From the NCBI GenBank assembly GCA_017503325.1, contig JAFVTI010000042.1:1-64000 (forward strand): a stretch of 64,000 bases of DNA, read 5' to 3'. Positions 18,788 to 27,420 of the stretch are shown here, piece after piece. The notes below the pieces were generated by a model. The model was not told the DNA's origin, did not search any database, and saw nothing but the letters and a program-made list of their open reading frames with translations. A program made the translations under genes and the position numbers. Each line of letters starts with the position of its first letter. Positions within the stretch are counted from its first letter, which is position 1. Source of the stretch: Clostridia bacterium. GTDB taxonomy: Bacteria > Bacillota > Clostridia > Oscillospirales > CAG-272.

Positions 18788-19993
18788 TTATGCCACCATA
18801 TCAAGCGCAAACTTGGGCACATAATACAGCACAATCACCTGCGCGTCTGCCTCGAGTGCGTCGCCGCTTACCAGATCGCGGCGCACCACGGGCACGTAGG
18901 GCGTGGGATTACAATCGTATTTACTGGAGATCTTACCGCCTCCCGTAATATTGCCGAACATCTCGCCCCAACCGCCCCAGTAGTTCAGATACTCCTGAAA
19001 ATCGTTATAGTGATTATAGGTGTAGAACACGTAGCGCTCGTTGATATCAATGATCTTGTCTCCGTTGACGTCAAAGCGCGCGTATACGATACGTGCCGCA
19101 CCGCGCGTGATGCTGTGTCCGTCGTTATAGACGTCGGGGCGGTATTGAGGATCACAATCCGTCCCCGTCGTGCCGATATCGATCTCGTAATATTCCAGTC
19201 TGCCTCCACATCCGCTGATGTCGGGCAGCTCGGGCTCGTAAGGGTATTTGGTGGTGCTGCCCGAGAATTTCGTATGATTGACGCGCAGATACTCTCCCCA
19301 GATGCTATCGTCGGGATCGGTCCTTTTGGACGAGGAATAGTTTGCGGGAATGTTGCCAAAGGCAAACACGTAGGCAGCCACCTCCTCCAAGGAAACGTAC
19401 GCAGCGCCCTTGAATACTTGGCTGACCACCTCGCCGTAGCCGTCCACGATATAATAGGTATTGCCGTCATCCGAGAAATACGAGTACGTGTTGCGCACGT
19501 ATTTGCCGTCCTCCATGGGCTGATAGTCGGCAACCGTAGGCTTTTGATCCTGTGGCTCGATCGAACCCGACATAAAGCCATGCTGCGTGCGGTAATATGC
19601 ATCCCAATAATCGTCTGCGGGCTCGTAGTCGCTGTAAAATTCAGCCGCAGAGACGTTGACGTAAGGATCCTCGGGCGGCTCACTCGGTGCCTCGGTCTCC
19701 GATTCGGTCGTAATCTCCTCGGTCGTAACCTCTTCGGTCGTAATCGCCTCGGTCGTAACCTCTTCGGTTGTAATCTCTTCGGTCGTGACTTCTTCGGTTG
19801 TCTGCTCAGGCGTTGTTTGTTCGGGTGTCGTTTGCTCGGTCGTCTCCTCTTCGGTTGTAACGACCGTTTCAACAGTCTCCTGCCCGGTCAGCGTGCTCGT
19901 GATCTCCTCGCCGCCCTCGGGCAGTGCATCACAGCTGCAAAGCAGTGCAAGCACCAGCAAAAGTGCCCCAAAAATGGTAACGAATCTTTTCAT
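18788..19993 (-). CDS. Lipoprotein with Thr/Glu repeat linker
   Basis: The 401-residue protein has a lipoprotein signal with a cysteine in ALLCSCDAL (about 15-23). Residues about 32-108 are a low-complexity spacer built from TTEE/TTEQ/TTEEV units. This is typical of a flexible wall-spanning linker. The rest (about 110-401) is a folded extracellular region rich in Tyr, Asp and Asn. It contains short motifs such as YYIVDGYGEV and a DVNGDKIIDINERYVFY stretch that resembles a calcium-binding DxNxD loop. I do not recognise the family. The gene abuts the alpha/beta hydrolase gene and lies 24 nt after the histidine phosphatase gene. Anchoring in the membrane and exposure through the wall are inferred. 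Confidence 0.75.
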   Translation of the reverse strand: MKRFVTIFGALLLVLALLCSCDALPEGGEEITSTLTGQETVETVVTTEEETTEQTTPEQTTPEQTTEEVTTEEITTEEVTTEAITTEEVTTEEITTESETEAPSEPPEDPYVNVSAAEFYSDYEPADDYWDAYYRTQHGFMSGSIEPQDQKPTVADYQPMEDGKYVRNTYSYFSDDGNTYYIVDGYGEVVSQVFKGAAYVSLEEVAAYVFAFGNIPANYSSSKRTDPDDSIWGEYLRVNHTKFSGSTTKYPYEPELPDISGCGGRLEYYEIDIGTTGTDCDPQYRPDVYNDGHSITRGAARIVYARFDVNGDKIIDINERYVFYTYNHYNDFQEYLNYWGGWGEMFGNITGGGKISSKYDCNPTPYVPVVRRDLVSGDALEADAQVIVLYYVPKFALDMVA

Positions 19994-20017
19994 ATGCGTA
20001 TAACTTTCGTGTTTTTA

Positions 20018-20725
20018 TTAAATTTCGGTTCTGCCGCAGTATTTCATGTCAAGTCCTGCAGCGTAAAGATGTGACATATCCGAGTAGCAAAGCAGGCGCG
20101 GCACGGTGTATCCGGTCTTGGAATTTCTGAATTCAATGATGGTCACACCCGAATGGGTGTAGTTGAACCCCGCCCACATCAGATGCAGCGGAATGTGCAA
20201 AAGCTGCGAGACAAAGATTCTGCCCATACCCGCGTGGCAAAACAACGCGACCTTTTCGTCGCTTGGTGCAAGGATGCGGTAGATTCCGTTCTCTTCCTTG
20301 TATCCGAGGCGTTCGAGAAAATCCCGACCGCCTGCTGTAATGGTGTCCTGCGCCGCCTTCATGCCCGAGGTGGAAAACCCGGGGGCTTCAAACGCCTGCT
20401 CGTAGGAAAGATTTATCCCGCCGTCGCGGCGGAAATGCACGCGATCCACCAACGAGACCGATTTGAGCTCACCGTCGGGATAGGGCGTCAGCCTGTGCTC
20501 GTCACCGATCTCGTGCGCCCAAGGCTCGACTGTATATTCCAGCCCAAGCAGTCTGCAGGTCGGCTCAGCGGTCTGCCGCGCTCTGCCCATGGGAGAGGAA
20601 AAAATGCGCGTAATTCCCGCGTCCGCCATTCTCTTTCCCACCGCCTCAGCCTGTAGCACGCCGCGTTCGGTCAGAGAGTCGGTTTCATAGTTCGGATCGC
20701 CGTGGCGAATGATGTAGAGTAACAT
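20018..20725 (-). CDS. Histidine phosphatase family protein (phosphoglycerate-mutase fold)
   Basis: The 235-residue protein belongs to branch 1 of the histidine phosphatase superfamily. The phospho-acceptor motif is IIRHGDPNY (about 5-13). Supporting residues are in LTERG, IFSSPMGRARQTA and the second catalytic His in ALFCHAGMG (about 170). It lacks the extra length of true glycolytic mutases and is more likely a broad phosphatase; the substrate is unknown. It begins one base after the stop of the SGNH-like hydrolase gene, in the run headed by the GH127 enzyme. Confidence 0.85.
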   Translation of the reverse strand: MLLYIIRHGDPNYETDSLTERGVLQAEAVGKRMADAGITRIFSSPMGRARQTAEPTCRLLGLEYTVEPWAHEIGDEHRLTPYPDGELKSVSLVDRVHFRRDGGINLSYEQAFEAPGFSTSGMKAAQDTITAGGRDFLERLGYKEENGIYRILAPSDEKVALFCHAGMGRIFVSQLLHIPLHLMWAGFNYTHSGVTIIEFRNSKTGYTVPRLLCYSDMSHLYAAGLDMKYCGRTEI

Positions 20726-20726
20726 A

Positions 20727-21383
20727 TCAATTCACTCCGTTGATGACCTCGCAAGCACGTGCGACGTCATTGGCATCCATATTCAGCGATGCAGTCTTGG
20801 CGGGCAAGCTGCCCGTCAGATTTTTATAAACGGTCAAGGCCGCGACACAGCTGCCCGCGTAGGACGGGTGCGAGAGGTCGGGGTCATACAGCTCGATCTC
20901 GGGATACGCCTTGCGGATCTCAAAGAAGCTCTTGCCCACGTGCGCGCACTTGCCGCCAACCTTGCGTGCAGCCGCCTCGTAAGCAGCCGCCAGGCCCTCA
21001 GTCATGCTCTGATTGGTCCAGCCGAATTCCTCCAAGAGGTCACAGCCCTCCTTGCGGCCCCAGGTCGCGTACATCACGGTTCTTGCGGGCTTGACAAGCT
21101 CTACACAGCCGCACACACCGCGCAAAAATTCGCGGTAATGGGACATGGGCGTGTGGCTCTGCTCCTGCAGGATCAGCACGTCGTACGCGCTTTCCTTGCA
21201 CTTGGCCACAACCTCTGCGTGCAGCGCGTCGCCCTCGTCCAAATTCTGCACCAGGCGTCTGCCGCCCGCAGTGATCGAATCCACTTTTGCGCCCACGCCG
21301 TTTTCATCAAGCAGTGCCTGCAGGATCTTTGGCATATCGGAAAAGTAGGTATAACTGTTGCCAAGCATCAGAATTTTCATCAT
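20727..21383 (-). CDS. SGNH/GDSL-like hydrolase (DUF4886-like)
   Basis: The 218-residue protein begins KILMLGNSYTYFSDMP, in which GNSYT is the GDSL-type nucleophile block. A C-terminal DPDLSHPSYAG supplies the Asp-His pair, as in carbohydrate esterases. I choose the start at 21383 because AGGAG lies 7 nt upstream and the stop of the preceding GH127 gene is at 21386; a longer reading frame runs back into that gene and is unlikely. No signal peptide is seen. Removal of acyl groups from sugars is consistent with its place next to a glycosidase, but this is inferred. Confidence 0.8.
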   Translation of the reverse strand: MMKILMLGNSYTYFSDMPKILQALLDENGVGAKVDSITAGGRRLVQNLDEGDALHAEVVAKCKESAYDVLILQEQSHTPMSHYREFLRGVCGCVELVKPARTVMYATWGRKEGCDLLEEFGWTNQSMTEGLAAAYEAAARKVGGKCAHVGKSFFEIRKAYPEIELYDPDLSHPSYAGSCVAALTVYKNLTGSLPAKTASLNMDANDVARACEVINGVN

Positions 21384-21385
21384 AG

Positions 21386-23203
21386 TCATTCTCCTTTCAC
21401 AGGCAGCCATACGGCGATGGCGGAATGCTCCCTGTTCCAGTACTTGCCGCACCAAGCGTAGTCGGTCAGCAGCACTTGTCCCTCATCGGTCTCCATGACA
21501 AAGCGCACCGTCTCGCCCACCTCGGGGTCGATCTGATTCAGCACCAAGCGTCCGTCGCGCATCACGGGGGTAAAGGGCGCGTTGATGTCCCCGGGCTCCT
21601 TCTGTTCGTCGCGCGCCAGCACGATATTGCCGTACACAAACGCCTGCTTGCCGTTGAGCGTTAGTCTTTCCACCTTGGGGTGCAGCTCCAGCGTGATCAC
21701 GTCGCCGTCCTGCCAAAGCTTACCCAACTGATTGTAGCCCTTGACAACTTCCATCAATTCACCGTTCAGGCACAATGCGGGCTCGTGACTCCATTCGGGC
21801 ACACGCAGCTTGACGGCAAAGGTCTCGGGCGCGTCAAGGCAAATCTTGATCTGCACCTTGCCCTCTTCGATATATGCACCCGAAATTTCAAATCTCACGG
21901 GATTGCCCGCGGGCGTGGTCGCGCTCACAACGCCGTTCTGATAGCCGTTGAAGGCAAAGCCCCGGTCGTACGCCAGCACCTGGATCAGCGGAAACAGAGC
22001 CGTGCCCGCAGCACCAATGCAAGCGCAGCAGCCGTAGTAGCCGCCCGAGCTGAATTTCTTGTAGCCGCCGATGCCGATGCCGCGTGGCTGATAAGTCAAG
22101 GGGCTGTAGCTGTCAAACGGCACGCCTGCCACATACGTCTTATCCTCAAAGCTGAACTGGGTCTGATTGAAGGGGTTGAGGCTGCCGTACAGCGCGTTGT
22201 ATGCCGAGCGCTCGATGTCCTGCACGTAAGATACGTTGCCGGTCAGGCGCAACAGTCTTTCCAAAAGTCGCATCCAGGTCACGGTCACACAGGTCTCCTG
22301 CATGATGCCGCGATCGGGTGCGGGCTCGGTTTGTGCCATGGCGGAGTGGTCAAACAGCTCGTGCGTGCAGCCTGCACAGCCAATGATGGTGATATCGCTC
22401 TCTCTGACCGCCTGCACGAAATTTTCCACGATATGTAAATAACGCTCCTGCCCCGTCACCTCGTACCAGGCAAGTGCGCCCTCAAAATAGGACATCATTT
22501 CATATGCCTTGACCTGCGGATACTGGTAAGGATAGATCTCACCCGCCTCGGCAAGCTCCAAGAGATTGCCGCCGTGACAGCCGCCCTGATCCAATACGTA
22601 CTTGGCAAAATCCAAAAATCTTATCTTGCCCGTGAGCTTGTACAGCTCGATCACAGGCTCTAAGATGGTGCTGGAGTTGAGTCCGCCCCACGCAGCAGAG
22701 GTATCAAGAATGGACATCTTGCCCTCCTCTGCACCGATGTGCGCGATCAGATAGTCCACGTGCTTTTCCATGCAGGCAAGAATGCGCGCCTTGAATTGCT
22801 CGTCACGGCAAATGCCGTAAAAATACAGGCAGCCCACCAGCACGTACTTGCGCGACCAGATATCCCAGCCTGCAAACTCATGCGAGATGGGATAGGACGC
22901 AATTCTGCCAAGCTCATCCTGCGTGTCAAGCAGGTCGGAGACGGTCTTGTAAAGGATCTCGTACAGCTGCTCGTCGGGCGCATACGTGTAGGTCAGACAC
23001 GCGCCGCGCATCATTTTGCCGAAGTATTCCCCGCGCCAGCCATAGTCGCAAAAATCGGGACGCTCTACGTATACCTGTACAAACTTTTCCCAAAGTACCT
23101 TGTCCTTGAGCTGCTTGTTGAGAATAAACTGCGCATGCGCGTCCACCGCGCTTTCGTACTTCGCCGCTCCCGCGGAAAGATAATGATACTTGTAGTCCAT
23201 CAT
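21386..23203 (-). CDS. GH127-family glycosidase (beta-L-arabinofuranosidase-like)
   Basis: This 605-residue enzyme belongs to the DUF1680/GH127-like clan, which releases beta-L-arabinofuranose or related sugars by a cysteine-dependent, zinc-assisted mechanism. The metal/nucleophile residues are visible: Glu303 and Cys305 in MQETCVTVTW, and Cys392-Cys393 in GCCACIGAAG. The N-terminal two-thirds is an (alpha/alpha)6-barrel and the C-terminal part a beta sandwich. There is no signal peptide, so it acts in the cytoplasm on imported oligosaccharides. AAAGGAG precedes the ATG (two adjacent ATGs are possible). It heads a five-gene minus-strand run ending at 17999. The exact sugar specificity is uncertain. 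Confidence 0.85.
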   Translation of the reverse strand: MMDYKYHYLSAGAAKYESAVDAHAQFILNKQLKDKVLWEKFVQVYVERPDFCDYGWRGEYFGKMMRGACLTYTYAPDEQLYEILYKTVSDLLDTQDELGRIASYPISHEFAGWDIWSRKYVLVGCLYFYGICRDEQFKARILACMEKHVDYLIAHIGAEEGKMSILDTSAAWGGLNSSTILEPVIELYKLTGKIRFLDFAKYVLDQGGCHGGNLLELAEAGEIYPYQYPQVKAYEMMSYFEGALAWYEVTGQERYLHIVENFVQAVRESDITIIGCAGCTHELFDHSAMAQTEPAPDRGIMQETCVTVTWMRLLERLLRLTGNVSYVQDIERSAYNALYGSLNPFNQTQFSFEDKTYVAGVPFDSYSPLTYQPRGIGIGGYKKFSSGGYYGCCACIGAAGTALFPLIQVLAYDRGFAFNGYQNGVVSATTPAGNPVRFEISGAYIEEGKVQIKICLDAPETFAVKLRVPEWSHEPALCLNGELMEVVKGYNQLGKLWQDGDVITLELHPKVERLTLNGKQAFVYGNIVLARDEQKEPGDINAPFTPVMRDGRLVLNQIDPEVGETVRFVMETDEGQVLLTDYAWCGKYWNREHSAIAVWLPVKGE

Positions 23204-23245
23204 GGGCTCCTTTCTATAATTGGTAAAATACTTTCACATTCGTTT

Positions 23246-23366
23246 GCTGCGGGAGCAAGCCCCCGCCCTACGGCAATTTTCCGGCAGTTTTTTGTAGGGG
23301 AGGATATCATCCTCCCGCCCGTAAGCGTTCCAATTTCGCGGTAGGAAAGACATCTCCCCTACGGAT
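23246..23366. repeat. Dispersed palindromic repeat cluster
   Basis: The segment 23246-23271 (GCTGCGGGAGCAAGCCCC...CTAC) recurs at 47644-47670. A palindromic segment at 23294-23318 (GTAGGGGAGGATATCATCC and on) recurs in inverted orientation at 29614-29641 and 29692-29719. A third imperfect palindrome (GTAGGAAAGACATCTCCCCTAC-like) is at about 23341-23362. No ORF is present. The elements separate the GIY-YIG gene from the GH127 run. Confidence 0.65.
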
Positions 23367-23390
23367 AATTTTTCCTTGCTTTGTAGAGTT

Positions 23391-24563
23391 TCAAGAATAA
23401 TCCTTCTTCATTGTTTCCGCATTTTTTATAACTTTTTTTAAAGCAGCACGCGACAGAAAATAATTTTCGGGATTGTATGTTACATCGCTAATCATTTCCA
23501 AACTATCTCCACCCGCCATCACATTCAATAAGCATTCTTTGTCAATGCTAGCAATACAATCTTGTTCTACATCATCCAATTCATCTGGATCAACACGCAA
23601 AACAAATATTCTCGTTATGTCAGAAAAATCGAATAAAAAATCGAATTCCGTCTGAGGTTTAACAAAATGATCCACAATTCGATGTTTGATAGATCGACTA
23701 GATTGTCCAATATAACATTTTGAATATCTGCCAAAACAGAGAATATATATGCCCGAAACTTGAGAATACTTATTTAATTCACTAACGTCTTCAAAACTGT
23801 CTCTATACTTCTCTATCAGACATTGCATATTGGCTTGGTACAGATCAGCCTGGTTCTTTGATGTACAATACATTGTGTTATGCTTACGTAGCATTCTATC
23901 ATAGTATAAAGCAAAACCAAAAGCAGAGTTTTTTATTAACTGAGTTCTAAAACTGTCAATAGGTTGTTCTATTCCCTGATTCCTATAAGAATCGTAACAA
24001 TCTTGTAACGCTTTACCATTCGCATCTCTGTATATACTCTTAACATATAGATTCAACAATCTTATACCTTTATTGGAATATTGCGTAGAAAATTCTATAC
24101 CAAATCGTTTCCCGATATTTTTTGTTGGAAAAGTTCCGTTTTCATGGTATTTCAGAAAGTTGAACATATAGCCCTTGTTATCATCTATTACGGCATCAGA
24201 TAATGAATTGTAAACTCTAATCTGCGGAGAATAAACAATGATTTTTCCTAAACCATGTTCATCGTCATAAAGACGCAAATTGTTCAGCTCTTCGATAAGC
24301 ATAACAACCAGTGTTGTATCATCAATCTGTTCTACATGTGCAGGTTTATTGCACATTATTTTCGATAAGATGCTTTCATCCAGTTCTATTCCATGATCTG
24401 CGTATTTTTTCAATAACCATGTTGGAATCAAATAAGCCTGATTCCTATATTGAATTGATGAATAATCATTTTCCATATTCTCAATATCTATCCTATCACA
24501 AAACTTACATATAAAGTTCACAAGATCTCGATAGTCTTTCAATCCTATATCAAACACTTGCAT
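23391..24563 (-). CDS. GIY-YIG domain protein of unknown role
   Basis: The 390-residue protein has a C-terminal GIY-YIG nuclease-like domain: GIYILCF at 271-277, KCYIGQSSRSIKHRI at 282-296, a candidate catalytic Glu at 333 (DDVEQD) and a late Asn at 347. The N-terminal 265 residues match no family I recognise and look helical, with no membrane segment. The gene is clearly more AT-rich than its neighbours and uses more AT-ending codons, which suggests recent acquisition. The start lacks a strong ribosome site. It is the last gene of a co-directional run 24 nt behind a zinc-ribbon gene. A nuclease role in DNA or phage interaction is possible but unproven. Confidence 0.7.
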   Translation of the reverse strand: MQVFDIGLKDYRDLVNFICKFCDRIDIENMENDYSSIQYRNQAYLIPTWLLKKYADHGIELDESILSKIMCNKPAHVEQIDDTTLVVMLIEELNNLRLYDDEHGLGKIIVYSPQIRVYNSLSDAVIDDNKGYMFNFLKYHENGTFPTKNIGKRFGIEFSTQYSNKGIRLLNLYVKSIYRDANGKALQDCYDSYRNQGIEQPIDSFRTQLIKNSAFGFALYYDRMLRKHNTMYCTSKNQADLYQANMQCLIEKYRDSFEDVSELNKYSQVSGIYILCFGRYSKCYIGQSSRSIKHRIVDHFVKPQTEFDFLFDFSDITRIFVLRVDPDELDDVEQDCIASIDKECLLNVMAGGDSLEMISDVTYNPENYFLSRAALKKVIKNAETMKKDYS

Positions 24564-24587
24564 AGAGGCACTTATGCAAAAATTATC

Positions 24588-25010
24588 CTATCCCCTTCCA
24601 AGCATCAAATACAGGACGACTGTCAGCACGGTGAGCGCGCCAATAACCGAAAAGGCCACGATCTCGGTCACCTTCTGTCTTTTTTCCTCTGCCTCCTTGG
24701 CCGCGGGCTTGTATTCCTTGATCTCCTGATCGCTCAACGTGTTTTTGCCAAGTATTTTTTGGATTTGTTTATACGTACACTGTGTGTAATAATCTATTTC
24801 GTGTCCGCAAGACGGGCACTTAAAATTGTATTCGGTCAACTCCACACTGCCACCGTAATACGTATTCCCCGATTTGCTGACCCTGGGCCAATCGGGATCG
24901 CCCGGATGCACTGTGCGCGTGATGGGATTATTTTTCAAACGCTCACCGCATTTGTGGCAATAAAACTTGCCGTGTACCATTCCCATCGGAATAGAATGTT
25001 CTTTTCTCAT
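24588..25010 (-). CDS. Zinc-ribbon membrane protein
   Basis: The 140-residue protein carries two CxxC pairs (YCHKCG near 17-22 and KCPSCG near 64-69), which should form one zinc site. A charged linker (about 78-112) and a single C-terminal hydrophobic helix (about 113-136) follow, ending GRG. AAAGGAGG lies before the ATG. The zinc-binding part would face the cytoplasm if the C-terminal helix is a tail anchor. No family function is recognised. It lies among small accessory genes between rlmD and the GIY-YIG gene. Confidence 0.65.
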   Translation of the reverse strand: MRKEHSIPMGMVHGKFYCHKCGERLKNNPITRTVHPGDPDWPRVSKSGNTYYGGSVELTEYNFKCPSCGHEIDYYTQCTYKQIQKILGKNTLSDQEIKEYKPAAKEAEEKRQKVTEIVAFSVIGALTVLTVVLYLMLGRG

Positions 25011-25042
25011 TCTTGTGCACGCCTCCTTTGGTCAAAATTGAC

Positions 25043-25633
25043 TCAAAACTCCTTGTAGTATTGTATAAAATCCCGAACAATCTCCTCGCGTGCGCGGATA
25101 TTGTTATCGGCCTGACCGCCGTTTTTCAGGCTGTCGATCCACTCAGCATCGATCATGCTGCCTGCGTCCATATTCACGCTGTATTTTGCCTTTTCCAAAA
25201 GCTGCACGTCCGAAGCGTCACCAAGACAATACAAATATCCGCACAGCACGCGCAGATATTCCGAACTGCCCGGCCAAGGGCTTTGCAGCTCCTGCTCCAA
25301 CAGATGCACGATCTCCTGCTTGGGGATATTTTCTAAATCAAAGCCGTATTTCTTGACCAATTCGAGGGTTCTTTGCTCGTTATGATCAAGCCCGGGATAA
25401 TACGTGTACGTATCAAAGCCCTCTGCCCATCCAATCACGTCAAGCAATCGGGGGCGACCAACGCGCAACACGCGTCGGATGCGAAAGCCGTCTTGCGTAT
25501 CGCAAAAGCCGGGTTTGTCCTTCAGTTGCGCAACAGCGGCACATGCATTTTCGTGCGTGCTGTATATGCCAATGTCCTTGCGCTCAATATGATCGTCCAA
25601 TCGATACTTGTGTATGACTTTGTAGCATATCAT
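25043..25633 (-). CDS. Hypothetical protein with DUF7336-like N-terminus
   Basis: The 196-residue soluble protein begins with a segment (about 1-75) of the type YKVIH..., then IGIYSTHENACAAVAQLKD, ending in WAEGFDTYTY. Such a domain is common in small bacterial immunity or accessory proteins and resembles DUF7336. The remainder (about 85-196) is helical and does not match anything I recognise. It is 39 nt from the upstream hypothetical gene and 32 nt from the zinc-ribbon gene, so co-transcription is likely. No function is assigned. Confidence 0.6.
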   Translation of the reverse strand: MICYKVIHKYRLDDHIERKDIGIYSTHENACAAVAQLKDKPGFCDTQDGFRIRRVLRVGRPRLLDVIGWAEGFDTYTYYPGLDHNEQRTLELVKKYGFDLENIPKQEIVHLLEQELQSPWPGSSEYLRVLCGYLYCLGDASDVQLLEKAKYSVNMDAGSMIDAEWIDSLKNGGQADNNIRAREEIVRDFIQYYKEF

Positions 25634-25672
25634 AGCGAACCTCTTTTCTCGTGATCGATCACCTTGACGATC

Positions 25673-26038
25673 TCAAATCCCCAAAAAATAGAAACCGTTA
25701 TACTCGGCAACTGCTTTTTCCAACCACTCAGCCAACACTTCAAAGTCTTTAGGCTGGTCCACTTTAATCTTTTCCAAGATTTTCAAAGTTTGTTCCTTGG
25801 TATAGTAGTTGACGCCACAGCAGTCAAACTCTTCAGCCCCTCGATATGACTCGGGAGCTTTCAGATAATCAAGGTAATTGTCAAAAAATGTCTTGTCGTT
25901 ATCGATGTGAACGAGCAAAGATTCTTTATCCCAAAACGAATACCCTTTTCTCAACAGCTTTTTGATATTCCATTCTTTTTTGCAATATTGAAACTCAAAA
26001 TATGCAGAGCCTCGTTTTTCCGAACACGGTATAAACAT
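25673..26038 (-). CDS. Hypothetical protein, translationally coupled to rlmD
   Basis: This is a 121-residue AT-rich ORF rich in Lys, Glu, Tyr and Phe, with no signal peptide or membrane helix. I use the ATG at 26038, two nt after the rlmD stop, because GAGGGGG lies just upstream inside the rlmD end; a longer in-frame start overlaps rlmD. Cys pairs occur (DCCGVNYY). I do not recognise the family. It is the first of four accessory genes attached to the housekeeping run. Confidence 0.55.
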   Translation of the reverse strand: MFIPCSEKRGSAYFEFQYCKKEWNIKKLLRKGYSFWDKESLLVHIDNDKTFFDNYLDYLKAPESYRGAEEFDCCGVNYYTKEQTLKILEKIKVDQPKDFEVLAEWLEKAVAEYNGFYFLGI

Positions 26039-26040
26039 GG

Positions 26041-27420
26041 TTACCCCCTCGTCAAACACACAACACTCTCCACGTGCCCTGTTCTCGGAAACATATCGAC
26101 AGGAGTGACTTCCCCAATTTCGTAACCATTTTCTCTAAACCATTTACAGTCACGGGCTAACGTATCGGGATCACACGACACGTAAACCACTCTTGGGATG
26201 CCCAGCTCTGCAAAGCACCTCACAAGCGCCTCGGTGCTGCCCTTTCTTGGCGGGTCGATGACGGCCACGTCAGGGCGTTTGCCGCCGCAGGCGGACAAAA
26301 TCACCTGCGCGTCGCCCGCGTCGTTGCAGATAAAGGTCGCGTTCCCGATGCCGTTTCTTGCGGCATTCTCGCGTGCGCACTCGACCGCGTCGGACACGAT
26401 TTCAATGCCCACAAGCTCCTGTGCATCCTTGGCCATACTAAGGCCGATGGTGCCCGTGCCGCAATACAAATCGATCAAGGTCTCGCTGCCCGTCAAGCCC
26501 GCGCGCTCGCGCGCAAGGCCGTATAAAAGCTCCGCTCCCTCGCGGTTGACCTGATAGAATGCAGCGGGGGCTATGCGGAAGGTAAGGCCGCACAGCTCGT
26601 CCACAATATATTCGTTTCCCCAAAGCGTGCGGTATTCCTTGCCCAGCACCACGTTGGTATTCTTCTCGTTAAAATTGAGCACGATGCCCGAGACCTGCGC
26701 AAACCTTGCAGTCACCTCGGCAACCAATGCTCTCTCTGCTGGCATTCCGCGGCCGTTGAGCACAAGGCACAGCATGACCTGCTCCGAGTTCTTGCTCTGC
26801 CGCAGATAAATATGGCGCAAAAGTCCCTTGCCCGTGGTCTCGTCATAGGCCTTGATGCCGTGTGCATCGCAAAAGGTGCAGACAAACGCCACGATCTCGC
26901 CGAAAATCTCGGGCTGCAACGCGCACTTATCCGCCTTGACCAAATTGTGCGTCTTGGACGCAAAAAAGCCTGCCTCCATGCCGCTCTTACCCTGCTTGAC
27001 CGGGTACTGCCCCTTATTGCGGTATCCGCGCGTTACGCCGGTCGTACGCACGGGTGCGACCGCTACGTCGGGCAAGCCTACCTTGCGAAAGGCGTTTTGC
27101 ACATAAGCGCGCTTGCATTCCAGCTCGTGCGCATAGGTCACGTAGCGATGCACGCAGCCGCCACACGCGTCGGGCGCGTGACAAAAGACCTCGCTGTCTC
27201 GCACATCCGAGGCCTTTTCAATGCGCAACACTCTGCCCACGGCATAGGTGGCGGTGTCCTTGATAATTGAGATCCTGACCGCATCCCCCGTAACCGCGCC
27301 GCGCACAAAGACGGTCTTGCCCTCGATGTGCCCGACACCGCTGCCAAGGTTGTTGACGTCGGTGATCTCTACCGTATATTCACTCCCCTTGGGGAGCAAA
27401 ACTCTCTCACTTTTGTCCAT
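26041..27420 (-). CDS. rlmD: 23S rRNA (uracil-C5)-methyltransferase, RlmD/RlmCD type
   Basis: This SAM-dependent enzyme makes m5U in 23S rRNA (RlmD site U1939 in E. coli; RlmCD makes two sites in Gram-positives). The 459 residues include a TRAM domain (about 8-65, VEITDVNNLGSGVGHIEGKT). A Cys-rich cluster CHAPDACGGC fits the iron-sulfur site. The SAM loop is LIDLYCGTGTIGLSMA (about 312-327), the catalytic motif is VVYVSCDPDTLARD, and Asp in VIDPPRKGS also fits. It overlaps the metallophosphoesterase stop in a TGATG arrangement, so the two are translationally coupled. The symbol is by type; the paralogue subgroup is not resolved. Confidence 0.9.
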   Translation of the reverse strand: MDKSERVLLPKGSEYTVEITDVNNLGSGVGHIEGKTVFVRGAVTGDAVRISIIKDTATYAVGRVLRIEKASDVRDSEVFCHAPDACGGCVHRYVTYAHELECKRAYVQNAFRKVGLPDVAVAPVRTTGVTRGYRNKGQYPVKQGKSGMEAGFFASKTHNLVKADKCALQPEIFGEIVAFVCTFCDAHGIKAYDETTGKGLLRHIYLRQSKNSEQVMLCLVLNGRGMPAERALVAEVTARFAQVSGIVLNFNEKNTNVVLGKEYRTLWGNEYIVDELCGLTFRIAPAAFYQVNREGAELLYGLARERAGLTGSETLIDLYCGTGTIGLSMAKDAQELVGIEIVSDAVECARENAARNGIGNATFICNDAGDAQVILSACGGKRPDVAVIDPPRKGSTEALVRCFAELGIPRVVYVSCDPDTLARDCKWFRENGYEIGEVTPVDMFPRTGHVESVVCLTRG

